NCBI RefSeq assembly: GCF_021730305.1
Contig: NZ_CP032674.1
Location: forward strand, 2,279,001-2,343,000
From: Xanthobacter sp. YC-JY1
GTDB lineage: Bacteria; Pseudomonadota; Alphaproteobacteria; Rhizobiales; Xanthobacteraceae
Direction of reading: 5' to 3'
Length of the DNA: 64,000 bases
Positions 38,684-45,379 of the stretch are shown one piece after another. Position numbers and translations under genes: made by a program. Each line of letters opens with the position of its first letter. Position 1 is the first letter of the stretch. Under the pieces are notes generated by a model. It saw nothing but the letters and a program-made list of their open reading frames with translations. It was not told where the DNA came from and made no database searches.

Positions 38684-39184
38684 TTATTGTTGCCCGGTAG
38701 CGGGAGCGGCAGGCGCTGCGCCCGGGGCGGTACCAGCCGCGGGGGCCGGAGAGGCGGCGACATATTCGGGGTTCACCCAGCACTGCTGAGCCCGGGCGGC
38801 GACCTTTTCGCCGGCCTTGGTGTCGATCTTGCCCTGCCGCACGAGGCAGCGCACCGCCACCTTCAGATGCTCGGTGGGGCAGCCGAAGCGCTCGTAGAAT
38901 TCGAGATGCCGCCGCGCGGTGTCGACGTCGTCGTTCCAGATCAGTGCGGCGATCCGCCGCCCGGTGAAGACGCACTCGGGCAGGCCGGCCGCGCCGGGCA
39001 GCTTTGCGGCCTCGTTGAACTCCTCGACCGAGCGGCGCTGCTCGGCCGCGGCCTTCTGCTCGGGGGTCTGCTCCGCCGGCGGCTTCTGGTCGGCCGGCTG
39101 GGTCTGGGCCGAGGCCGGCGAGAGGCACGCGAAAACGATTGCGGCCGCGAGCAGCGGGAGGCGGTAGGGGTGCATGAGGATCAT
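38684..39184 (-). CDS. Small secreted Cys-containing protein between ndvB-like and ndvC-like genes
   Basis: 166 residues. Signal peptide to about residue 28 (LLAAAIVFACLSPASAQ), then a Gln/Glu/Pro-rich stretch, a compact domain of about 90 residues with four cysteines (PECVF, FGCPTE, VRCLV, QQCWV) that could form two disulfides, and an Ala/Pro-rich tail. No general domain recognised. Bradyrhizobium has a third glucan gene, ndvD, described between ndvB and ndvC; position makes this a candidate counterpart, but I cannot compare sequences, and the reported NdvD is larger (about 26 kDa). ATG at 39175 is an alternative start, and further in-frame starts lie upstream. Confidence 0.65.
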   Translation of the reverse strand: MILMHPYRLPLLAAAIVFACLSPASAQTQPADQKPPAEQTPEQKAAAEQRRSVEEFNEAAKLPGAAGLPECVFTGRRIAALIWNDDVDTARRHLEFYERFGCPTEHLKVAVRCLVRQGKIDTKAGEKVAARAQQCWVNPEYVAASPAPAAGTAPGAAPAAPATGQQ

Positions 39185-39392
39185 GATCTCGAGAAAATGG
39201 TCGGCGGGCGCCGCGCCCGACACCCTAGGAGAAGGAAGAGAATTTGTCAGCATGACGGCGCGTCGTTCGGCACATGCCGTAGGGAAAGCGTGGCTTTCGC
39301 TTACCGTCCCCCCATAGCTGCGCGCGGAGGCTTCACACCGCCTGTCCAAGGCTCTATGTGGCGCGGGGGACACCTTCACCTCTGGAGACGAG

Positions 39393-41018
39393 ATGCCTTC
39401 CTCCGTGCGGCTGCCTCTGGTGCTGGCGCTCCTGGTCTGCGGCCTCATCGCGGGCCTGTGGACCTATCTGGGCCGTCCGGTGTCCATGCCCCCGTCGCCG
39501 CTGGCCGCGGGCGAGAAGTTGCCCTGCGTCTCCTACGCCCCGTTCCGCGATGGCCAGTCGCCGTTCCAGAAGGGGCTGGTGATTCCCGAGGCGCAGATCG
39601 AGGAGGATTTTGTCCGCCTCGCGCAGATCACGTCCTGCGTGCGCACCTATTCCATCGAGATGGGCCTCGACAAGGCGCCGGCGCTGGCCCGCAAGCACGG
39701 CCTGACCATGCTCCTCGGCATCTGGCTGGGGCCGGACGCGGACCGCAACCGCATCGAGCTGGAGACCGGCATCCGCCTCGCGAAGGAAAATCCCGACGTG
39801 GTTAAGGCCGTCGTCGTCGGCAACGAGGTGCTGCTGCGCGGCGAGATGTCGGCCACGGAACTTGCCAACGTGCTCGCCCGCGTGAAGCGGGAGGTGGGCG
39901 GAGTGCCCGTCACCTATGCCGATGTCTGGGAGTTCTGGGAGCGCAACAAGGGCCTCACCGAGAACGTGGATTTCGTCACCATCCACATCCTGCCCTATTG
40001 GGAGGACCTGCCGGTCTCCGCCGAGGATGCCGGCCCGCATGTGGACGAGATCCGCCAGCGCATGGCCGAGGCCTTTCCCGGCAAGGAGATTCTCATCGGC
40101 GAGACCGGCTGGCCCAGCGCCGGCCGCATGCGCGAGGATGCGCTGCCCTCGCCCGCCAACCAGGCGCGGGTGATGCACGACGTGGTGGCGCTGGCCAAGC
40201 GCCAGGGCTACCGGGTCAACGTCATCGAGGCCTTCGACCAGCCGTGGAAGCGGCGCAGCGAGGGCACGGTGGGTGGCCATTGGGGCGTGATTGACGCCGA
40301 CACGCGCCTGCCCAAGTTCGCCTGGGGCCAGCCGGTGGAGGATTTCCCGGGCTGGCGCATGCATATCGCCGTGGGCATCCTCTCGGTCGTCGCGGTGTTC
40401 GGCTCGGCCCTCGCCGCCGCCCGCCGCCGCGAGGAGCCGGTGCGGCCGCTGGAATGGTATTCGGTCGCCGCCATCGCCCTGTTCGGCGGGGCGATGCTCG
40501 GCGCCGCGCTCTCGGCGCTGCCGCTGGAAAGCCTCGGCTTCGTGGGCTGGCTGCGCAACGGCCTCATCCTCGCCGCCGCCGCGCTGGCCATGGTGACCAT
40601 GCCGGTCGTAATCGTGCGCGGGCAGGGGCTCGCGCCCTTCTCGGTCGCCCTCGATTCCCGCCGCTGGCCCGCGACTTCGGGCGCAGCGATCGCGTCCGCG
40701 GCGGTGCTGGCCATCGCCACGGTCGCGGTGGGTTCGGTGGCGTTCGAGCTGGTGTTCGATCCGCGCTACAAGGATTTCCCGGTGTTCCCGCTCACCGCGC
40801 TGGTGGCGGCGGTCGCGGCGCCGTTGTTCGTTCGGCGGGCGGATCGCGACGGTGCCGGCCTTGCCGAGCTGATCGCCATGTGGGGCCTGCTGGTGGCCGG
40901 CATCTATGTGCCGCTCAACGAGACCCTCGCCAACTGGCAGGCGGCCTGGTTCGGCGCGCTCTGCCTCGTCATGGCCTTCACGCTGTGGCGGGTCCAGGCC
41001 GTGCAAAGGAGAGGATGA
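39393..41018 (+). CDS. ndvC: NdvC-type membrane GH17 glucanosyltransferase
   Basis: 541 residues. An N-terminal membrane helix (residues 6-28) precedes a GH17 domain to about residue 320 with the acid/base Glu in VVGNEVLLRGEM (near 144) and the nucleophile in IGETGWPSAG (near 237). From 335 on are about seven to eight membrane helices. The length fits the 62-kDa NdvC of Bradyrhizobium, which resembles yeast 1,3-beta-glucanosyltransferases and is needed for the beta-1,6 linkages of cyclic glucan. GGAGACGAG precedes the ATG. The GH17 part is clearly homologous to that of the ndvB-like protein (shared IHILPYWED-type and GVxDAD stretches). The 3' end overlaps the convergent next gene by 41 bases. 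Confidence 0.8.
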   Translation: MPSSVRLPLVLALLVCGLIAGLWTYLGRPVSMPPSPLAAGEKLPCVSYAPFRDGQSPFQKGLVIPEAQIEEDFVRLAQITSCVRTYSIEMGLDKAPALARKHGLTMLLGIWLGPDADRNRIELETGIRLAKENPDVVKAVVVGNEVLLRGEMSATELANVLARVKREVGGVPVTYADVWEFWERNKGLTENVDFVTIHILPYWEDLPVSAEDAGPHVDEIRQRMAEAFPGKEILIGETGWPSAGRMREDALPSPANQARVMHDVVALAKRQGYRVNVIEAFDQPWKRRSEGTVGGHWGVIDADTRLPKFAWGQPVEDFPGWRMHIAVGILSVVAVFGSALAAARRREEPVRPLEWYSVAAIALFGGAMLGAALSALPLESLGFVGWLRNGLILAAAALAMVTMPVVIVRGQGLAPFSVALDSRRWPATSGAAIASAAVLAIATVAVGSVAFELVFDPRYKDFPVFPLTALVAAVAAPLFVRRADRDGAGLAELIAMWGLLVAGIYVPLNETLANWQAAWFGALCLVMAFTLWRVQAVQRRG

Positions 41019-41376
41019 GCATCATCGCCGCCAGCGCCCCGGCGACTTCGTTGTGGAAGACGAGGGCGAAGCTCGCGAACACCATGCCGACGGAGAAGGT
41101 GGCGAGGCCCGGCGCCAGAAGCTGGATCAGGGCCACCACCAGCGCCACGGCGCCGAACACGTTCCATAGCGACAGCGCCAGCACTGCGGCGCGGCCGTAG
41201 CAGCCGGCGCTCTCCAGCCCCGCCTCGCAAGCGAGGGAGACGAGGGTCGGCTCCACCACCATGTAGCGCATATAGAGGGCCCAGCCGACGGCGCCCATGC
41301 CCAGCGGGATCATCCAGTTGAGCGTGCGCGGCCCGGGGCGGAAGAGCGGGCGCTCCGAATAGGGCAGGGTGGTCAT
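40978..41376 (-). CDS. Small four-helix membrane protein, function unknown
   Basis: 132 residues. Four hydrophobic segments are visible: WMIPLGMGAVGWALYM, AAVLALSLWNVFGAVALVVALIQLL, FSVGMVFASFALVFH and AGALAAMMLILSFA. Two cysteines (LACEAGLESAGCYG) lie in the first loop. The predicted start at 41376 has GGAGA about nine bases upstream. I recognise no family. It overlaps the 3' end of the ndvC-like gene in convergent orientation, an arrangement that suggests antisense contact of the two transcripts or simply compaction. The high third-codon GC and membrane periodicity support a real gene. Confidence 0.65.
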   Translation of the reverse strand: MTTLPYSERPLFRPGPRTLNWMIPLGMGAVGWALYMRYMVVEPTLVSLACEAGLESAGCYGRAAVLALSLWNVFGAVALVVALIQLLAPGLATFSVGMVFASFALVFHNEVAGALAAMMLILSFARPGPATA

Positions 41377-41618
41377 CTGGCGAAATCTCCGTCCGGTCGG
41401 CGGGGCGTTCATAATGACATGGAGACGGCGCGGTCCAGCGAAAAGGGCGGATTGCCGGCGGAAGGCTTCACAAACGGCGCGGGGATCACTAGACGCAGCG
41501 GGAGGCACCTGCCCCTCCGTCGCTTTGCGGAGCGGCCGGCGCCGCATCCCCAGATCCCGTGCCCGCATCCTCATCGGAGGCGGGCGCCCGTACCCGTCCC
41601 ACCCCCCGGGAGGAGCGC

Positions 41619-43025
41619 ATGCGCGACGATGCTGATGAGGCCGGCGCTGAGGTGATGCCTCTGACGGTGCGCGACGAGGACGGCAATCTTTCGGACTCCT
41701 TCCGCAACCGGGTCAACGAGGCCATCGAAGCCCGCGATGTGGATGCGCTGAAGGCGCTCGTCGGCGATCTGCACGAAGCCGACATGGGCGACCTCATCGA
41801 GGAGCTGGACGCCGACGAACGGCGCCGGCTCATCGAGCTGCTTGGGCCGGCCTTCGACTTCACGGCCCTGACCGAGCTGGACGAGACGGTGCGCGTCTCC
41901 ATCCTGCGCAGCCTCTCGCCGATCACCGTCGCGCGTGGAATGCGGGACCTCGATTCGGATGATGCCGTCTACATCCTCGAGGATCTCGACGAGGACGAGA
42001 TGGCCGCGGTGCTGGAGCACCTGCCGGCGCCGGAGCGGGTGGCCCTGCAGCGCTCCCTCGACTACCCGGAAGAAAGCGCCGGCCGGCGCATGCAGACGGA
42101 GTTCATCGCCGTCCCGCCCTTCTGGACCGTCGGACGCACCATCGACTACATGCGCGAGACCGCCGATCTGCCGGACACCTTCTATGAGGTGTTCGTGGTG
42201 GACCCCGCCTATCGCCTCGTCGGCTCGGTGCCGCTGGACCGTCTATTGCGCACCCGCCGCCCGGTGCTGATGAGCGCGGTGAAGGCCGAGCAGGCCAAGG
42301 TGGTGAAGGCCTCGGAAGACCAGGAGGACGTGGCGCGCATGTTCGAGCGCTACAACCTCGTCTCAGCGCCAGTGGTGGACGATGCCGGCCGGCTGGTGGG
42401 CGTCATGACCATCGACGACGTGGTGGACGTGATCCAGGAGGAGGCGGATGAAGACCTGCGCGCCCTCGGCGGCGTGCGCAGCGACGAGGAACTGTCGGAC
42501 ACGGTGGCCTTCACCGCCCGCAGCCGCCTGCCGTGGCTGGTGGTGAATCTCGGCACCGCCTTTGTCTCCGCCTCCATCATCAGCCTGTTCGAGGGCACCA
42601 TCGAGAAGATGGTGGCGCTCGCCATCCTCATGCCCATCGTCGCCTCCATGGGCGGCAATGCGGGCACGCAGACCATGACGGTGGCAGTGCGCGCCCTCGC
42701 CACCAAGGAACTCTCCAGCCACAACGCCCGGCGCATCGTCTTGCGCGAGGTGCTGGTGGGGCTGGTGAATGGCACGACGCTCGCGTGCCTGCTCGGTGTC
42801 ATCGCCGGGTTCTGGTTCGCCAATGTCCATCTTGGCGTGGTGATCTCCTCGGCGCTGATCCTGAACATGATCGCCGCCGGCCTGTTCGGGATCCTGATTC
42901 CCCTCGCCATCTCGAAGCTCAAGCTCGATCCGGCGGTGGCCTCGGGCGTTTTCGTCACCATGGTGACGGATACGGTGGGATTCTTCGCCTTCCTCGGCCT
43001 CGCCACATGGTGGTTCGCCACTTGA
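41619..43025 (+). CDS. mgtE: Magnesium transporter MgtE
   Basis: 468 residues. An N-terminal MgtE-N helical superhelix (about residues 45-140), two CBS domains (about 150-275, the second with VSAPVVDDAGRLVGVMTIDD) and a C-terminal pore of five helices beginning LPWLVVNLGTAF. GGNAGTQTMTVAVRALA is the family pore signature. Mg2+ binding to the cytosolic domains closes the channel. ATG at 41619 is preceded by GGGAGGAG; upstream in-frame codons do not extend the domain. Divergent from the small membrane protein gene. Confidence 0.93.
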   Translation: MRDDADEAGAEVMPLTVRDEDGNLSDSFRNRVNEAIEARDVDALKALVGDLHEADMGDLIEELDADERRRLIELLGPAFDFTALTELDETVRVSILRSLSPITVARGMRDLDSDDAVYILEDLDEDEMAAVLEHLPAPERVALQRSLDYPEESAGRRMQTEFIAVPPFWTVGRTIDYMRETADLPDTFYEVFVVDPAYRLVGSVPLDRLLRTRRPVLMSAVKAEQAKVVKASEDQEDVARMFERYNLVSAPVVDDAGRLVGVMTIDDVVDVIQEEADEDLRALGGVRSDEELSDTVAFTARSRLPWLVVNLGTAFVSASIISLFEGTIEKMVALAILMPIVASMGGNAGTQTMTVAVRALATKELSSHNARRIVLREVLVGLVNGTTLACLLGVIAGFWFANVHLGVVISSALILNMIAAGLFGILIPLAISKLKLDPAVASGVFVTMVTDTVGFFAFLGLATWWFAT

Positions 43026-43106
43026 TCGGCCCGGCTTGCATTCCCCTGCGATCTCCTCAACAAGGATGCGCCCGGCCGTTGCCGGGAAGCGGTGAAGGGT
43101 GAGCGC

Positions 43107-43391
43107 ATGCGGACTACGGCTTGGAATTTGGCGGCGATGGCAGTGGCCGCAGGGCTCCTCTCGACGGCTCCCGCTTTTGCCGACAAGGCCGCCGCCGACC
43201 GCTGCGCAGCCAAGCTTTCCAACGATGCCCGCGCCATCTACGTGGCGAGCGCCCCCCTGCTGGTGAAGGGCGCCGACGGCCGCGCCGTGGTGACGGACCA
43301 GACCCGCTCGCTGGTGCTCTCGGGCAAGGTGAGCCACCTCACCGCGGCCGAATCGGCGCAGGCGGCCGCGGAGTGCCTGATCCTGCGCTGA
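43107..43391 (+). CDS. Small secreted protein of unknown function
   Basis: 94 residues. Signal peptide ending TAPAFA before DKAAADRCAAKL. The mature part of about 70 residues holds two cysteines (DRCAAKL and AAECLIL), one near each end, which could form a disulfide. AAGGGTGAG precedes the ATG. Located 80 bases after mgtE on the same strand; no recognised domain. Confidence 0.7.
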   Translation: MRTTAWNLAAMAVAAGLLSTAPAFADKAAADRCAAKLSNDARAIYVASAPLLVKGADGRAVVTDQTRSLVLSGKVSHLTAAESAQAAAECLILR

Positions 43392-43514
43392 GGCGTGCGT
43401 GCATGGGGCGCGGCGCCGTGTTCGGTTGCCTCGCCCGCGTGGCTTCACTATAGACGAAACAGACGAAACGGGCCGCCCGGCAGGGGCCGCCCGGCATTCT
43501 GACGGGTTCGAACC

Positions 43515-43820
43515 ATGGTCGCTCGCATCTACAAGCCGTCGCGCAACGCCATGCAGTCCGGCGTGGCGAAGACCAAGCACTGGGTGCTCGATTACGAGCC
43601 GGAGCATGCGCGCCGGGTGGAGCCCCTGATGGGCTACACCTCCTCGGCCGACATGCGCAGCCAGATCCGCCTCTCTTTCGAGACGAAGGAAGAGGCCGTG
43701 GCCTATTGCGAGAAGCGCGGCATCCCCTACCGGGTGTCCGAGCCGCACGAGGCGGGACGCCGCCGCATGGCCTATTCCGACAATTTCGCCTTCAACCGCA
43801 CCGGCCAGTGGACCCACTGA
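43515..43820 (+). CDS. NDUFS4-family complex I accessory subunit
   Basis: 101 residues, full length for bacterial members. VARIYKPSRNAMQSG at the N-terminus, then WVLDYEPE, MGYTSSADMRSQIRLSF and the C-terminal YSDNFAFNRTGQWTH are hallmarks of the ETC complex I conserved region (mitochondrial 18-kDa subunit, NDUFS4). Alphaproteobacterial complex I carries this supernumerary subunit. The gene is monocistronic here, far from the nuo operon, directly upstream of tRNA-Arg. Confidence 0.93.
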   Translation: MVARIYKPSRNAMQSGVAKTKHWVLDYEPEHARRVEPLMGYTSSADMRSQIRLSFETKEEAVAYCEKRGIPYRVSEPHEAGRRRMAYSDNFAFNRTGQWTH

Positions 43821-43893
43821 GCCGGCTGCGTTCCGATCCCGACCGGGAAAGGCGCTTCCGCTGTGCGGCCGCCCGCCGTAAAAGGCGGAACGA

Positions 43894-43970
43894 GGCCCCG
43901 TAGCTCAGCTGGATAGAGCAAGTGCCTTCTAAGCACTAGGTCGCAGGTTCGAGCCCTGCCGGGGTCGCCA
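43894..43970 (+). tRNA. tRNA-Arg (anticodon TCT)
   Basis: 77 bases including encoded CCA. Acceptor stem GGCCCCG pairs with CGGGGTC (one G-T); D arm GCTC-AGCTGGATA-GAGC; anticodon arm AGTGC-CTTCTAA-GCACT with TCT in the loop; variable loop AGGTC; T arm GCAGG-TTCGAGC-CCTGC. It reads AGA codons, rare in this high-GC genome. Confidence 0.97.
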
Positions 43971-44132
43971 ATTGCTCGCCGTGCCCTGGCGCGCCCATTG
44001 AGCCTTCTCCATTTTCCGCCCCTGCTACCGCTGCCCTGCGTCGCGAACATCCGTGTTCTGCGTGTTGTGCAGTGCAACAATTATTCTTCCGGGTTACGCT
44101 CTTTCTGCCGCAGTGCAGCAAGGGTCCAGGAG

Positions 44133-44213
44133 ATGCAGACCGTCGTCGCAATCATGCTCATCGGCTCCGTGGTCATGGTCGCCATCGCGGCGCTGGATCA
44201 GCCCAACAGCTGA
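44133..44213 (+). CDS. Possible 26-residue single-helix membrane peptide
   Basis: MQTVVAIMLIGSVVMVAIAA followed by LDQPNS forms one hydrophobic helix with a short polar tail. AAGGG lies about nine bases before the ATG; a closer AGGAG touches the start codon. It sits alone between tRNA-Arg and the convergent LOG-family gene. Small size makes chance possible; similar single-helix peptides accompany respiratory or transport complexes elsewhere. Confidence 0.35.
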   Translation: MQTVVAIMLIGSVVMVAIAALDQPNS

Positions 44214-44237
44214 CAGCGCAGCGGGACCGACGGGAGC

Positions 44238-44846
44238 CTACATGCGGCCGGCGATGGTGCCGTCCGCCGCATGGAGTGCGCGCTCGGGCACCTTCTCGGC
44301 AGCGGCGCGCAGGCGGGGAAGGATGTCTTCCGCCCGATCAGCCGTGAGCATCTCCACCGGCGTGTCCGAGCGGATGAAGCCGGCGCCGCGCATGTGATCC
44401 ACCAGCGTCACGAACGGGTCCCAGAAGCCCGCCGTGTTGAGGATCAGGATCGGCTTCTTGTGCCGGCCGAGCTGGGCCCAGGTGAGCTGCTCCACCAGTT
44501 CCTCCAGCGTGCCGACGCCGCCGGGCAGGGCCACGAAGGCATCCGCCCGCTCGAACATCAGCCGCTTGCGCTCGTGCATGTCCTCCACGACGATCATCTC
44601 CGCCTCGTGGGCGAAAGCACGCTCGCGGGTCATCAGGAAGCGCGGGATGATGCCGGTGACGGAGCCGCCGGCCAGCGCCACCGCGCTCGCCACTTCGCCC
44701 ATCAGCCCGATGCCGCCGCCGCCATAGACGAGGCGCACGCCCTCCGCGGCAAGGATACGCCCGAAATTCCGGGCCTCTTCGGCAAACACCGGATCGCCGC
44801 CGGTGGCGGAGCCGCAATACACACAGACACTGTCGATTCTGGCCAT
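44238..44846 (-). CDS. LOG-family protein (nucleoside 5'-monophosphate phosphoribohydrolase-like)
   Basis: 202 residues. A Rossmann-like fold opening VCVYCGSATGGDPVF, with VYGGGGIGLMG near residue 40 and the family motif LPGGVGTLEELVE near residue 110, together with the MHERKRLMFERADAF stretch that provides the catalytic Arg. Members hydrolyse cytokinin riboside or other nucleoside monophosphates to base and ribose 5-phosphate. In bacteria the substrate is often unknown and the name lysine decarboxylase sometimes attached is wrong. Divergent from the ArsR gene. Confidence 0.9.
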   Translation of the reverse strand: MARIDSVCVYCGSATGGDPVFAEEARNFGRILAAEGVRLVYGGGGIGLMGEVASAVALAGGSVTGIIPRFLMTRERAFAHEAEMIVVEDMHERKRLMFERADAFVALPGGVGTLEELVEQLTWAQLGRHKKPILILNTAGFWDPFVTLVDHMRGAGFIRSDTPVEMLTADRAEDILPRLRAAAEKVPERALHAADGTIAGRM

Positions 44847-44970
44847 GCGCGCACTTTACCAAACTTGGCGGCCGGTAGGGCAGGCCGCCCGAGGGCGAAT
44901 AGAGCGCGAATAGTGCGCACCCGCGACGACGGCGTGACGCGGGCAGGGGCAACGAGCTTGTTCGATGGTC

Positions 44971-44994
44971 GTTCATCGTCTATCGTCGATGAAC
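44971..44994 (+). promoter_or_regulatory. Palindromic operator of the ArsR-type gene
   Basis: GTTCATCG (44971-44978) and CGATGAAC (44987-44994) form a perfect inverted repeat with an eight-base centre. It ends one base before the ATG of the ArsR-type gene. Its size and position fit an ArsR-family dimer site that would block transcription or translation start. Binding is inferred. Confidence 0.65.
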
Positions 44995-44995
44995 G

Positions 44996-45373
44996 ATGAG
45001 TGCTCCCTCCTTCCCAACCCCGGACCCCGCCGCTGCCGATGAAACCGGCACCGCAAGGGCCGATCTCGCGGCAAAGCTGCGCGCGCTTGCTCATCCGGCA
45101 CGGCTCGCCATGTTGGAGACGTTGGCGGGGCAGGAGCGGTGCGTGTGCGGCGAGATCGTCCGGGCATTGCCTCTTGCGCAGTCCACCGTCTCGCAACATC
45201 TCAAGGTTCTCCTCGACGCCGGGCTGATCCGCGGCCGCACCGAGGGGCAGCGGTCCAGCTACTGCCTCGACAAGGCGGCGCTTGATGCGCTGGCTGAAGA
45301 GATCGACGCGCTGTTCAAGGCGCTCCGCCGGCCGTCGGGTTGCTGCACCCCCGGCGCACCGGAACAACGTTAG
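44996..45373 (+). CDS. ArsR-family repressor, metal/thiol-sensing type
   Basis: 125 residues. Winged helix with recognition helix QSTVSQHLKVLLDAG. The alpha-3 helix carries RCVCGEI, matching the CxC metal site (ELCVCDL-type) of As(III)/Cd(II)/Pb(II) sensors, and the C-terminus has an additional pair in SGCCTPG. Such repressors leave DNA when soft metal or metalloid ions, or sulfur species, bind the thiols. No ribosome site is visible because the palindrome occupies the leader. The downstream exporter gene starts seven bases after the stop, so the two form an operon. Confidence 0.87.
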   Translation: MSAPSFPTPDPAAADETGTARADLAAKLRALAHPARLAMLETLAGQERCVCGEIVRALPLAQSTVSQHLKVLLDAGLIRGRTEGQRSSYCLDKAALDALAEEIDALFKALRRPSGCCTPGAPEQR

Positions 45374-45379
45374 GCCATC

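Noticed and set aside
44238-44846. Lysine decarboxylase
   Set aside because: The PGGVGT motif and fold are those of the LOG family; the decarboxylase name is a historical misassignment.
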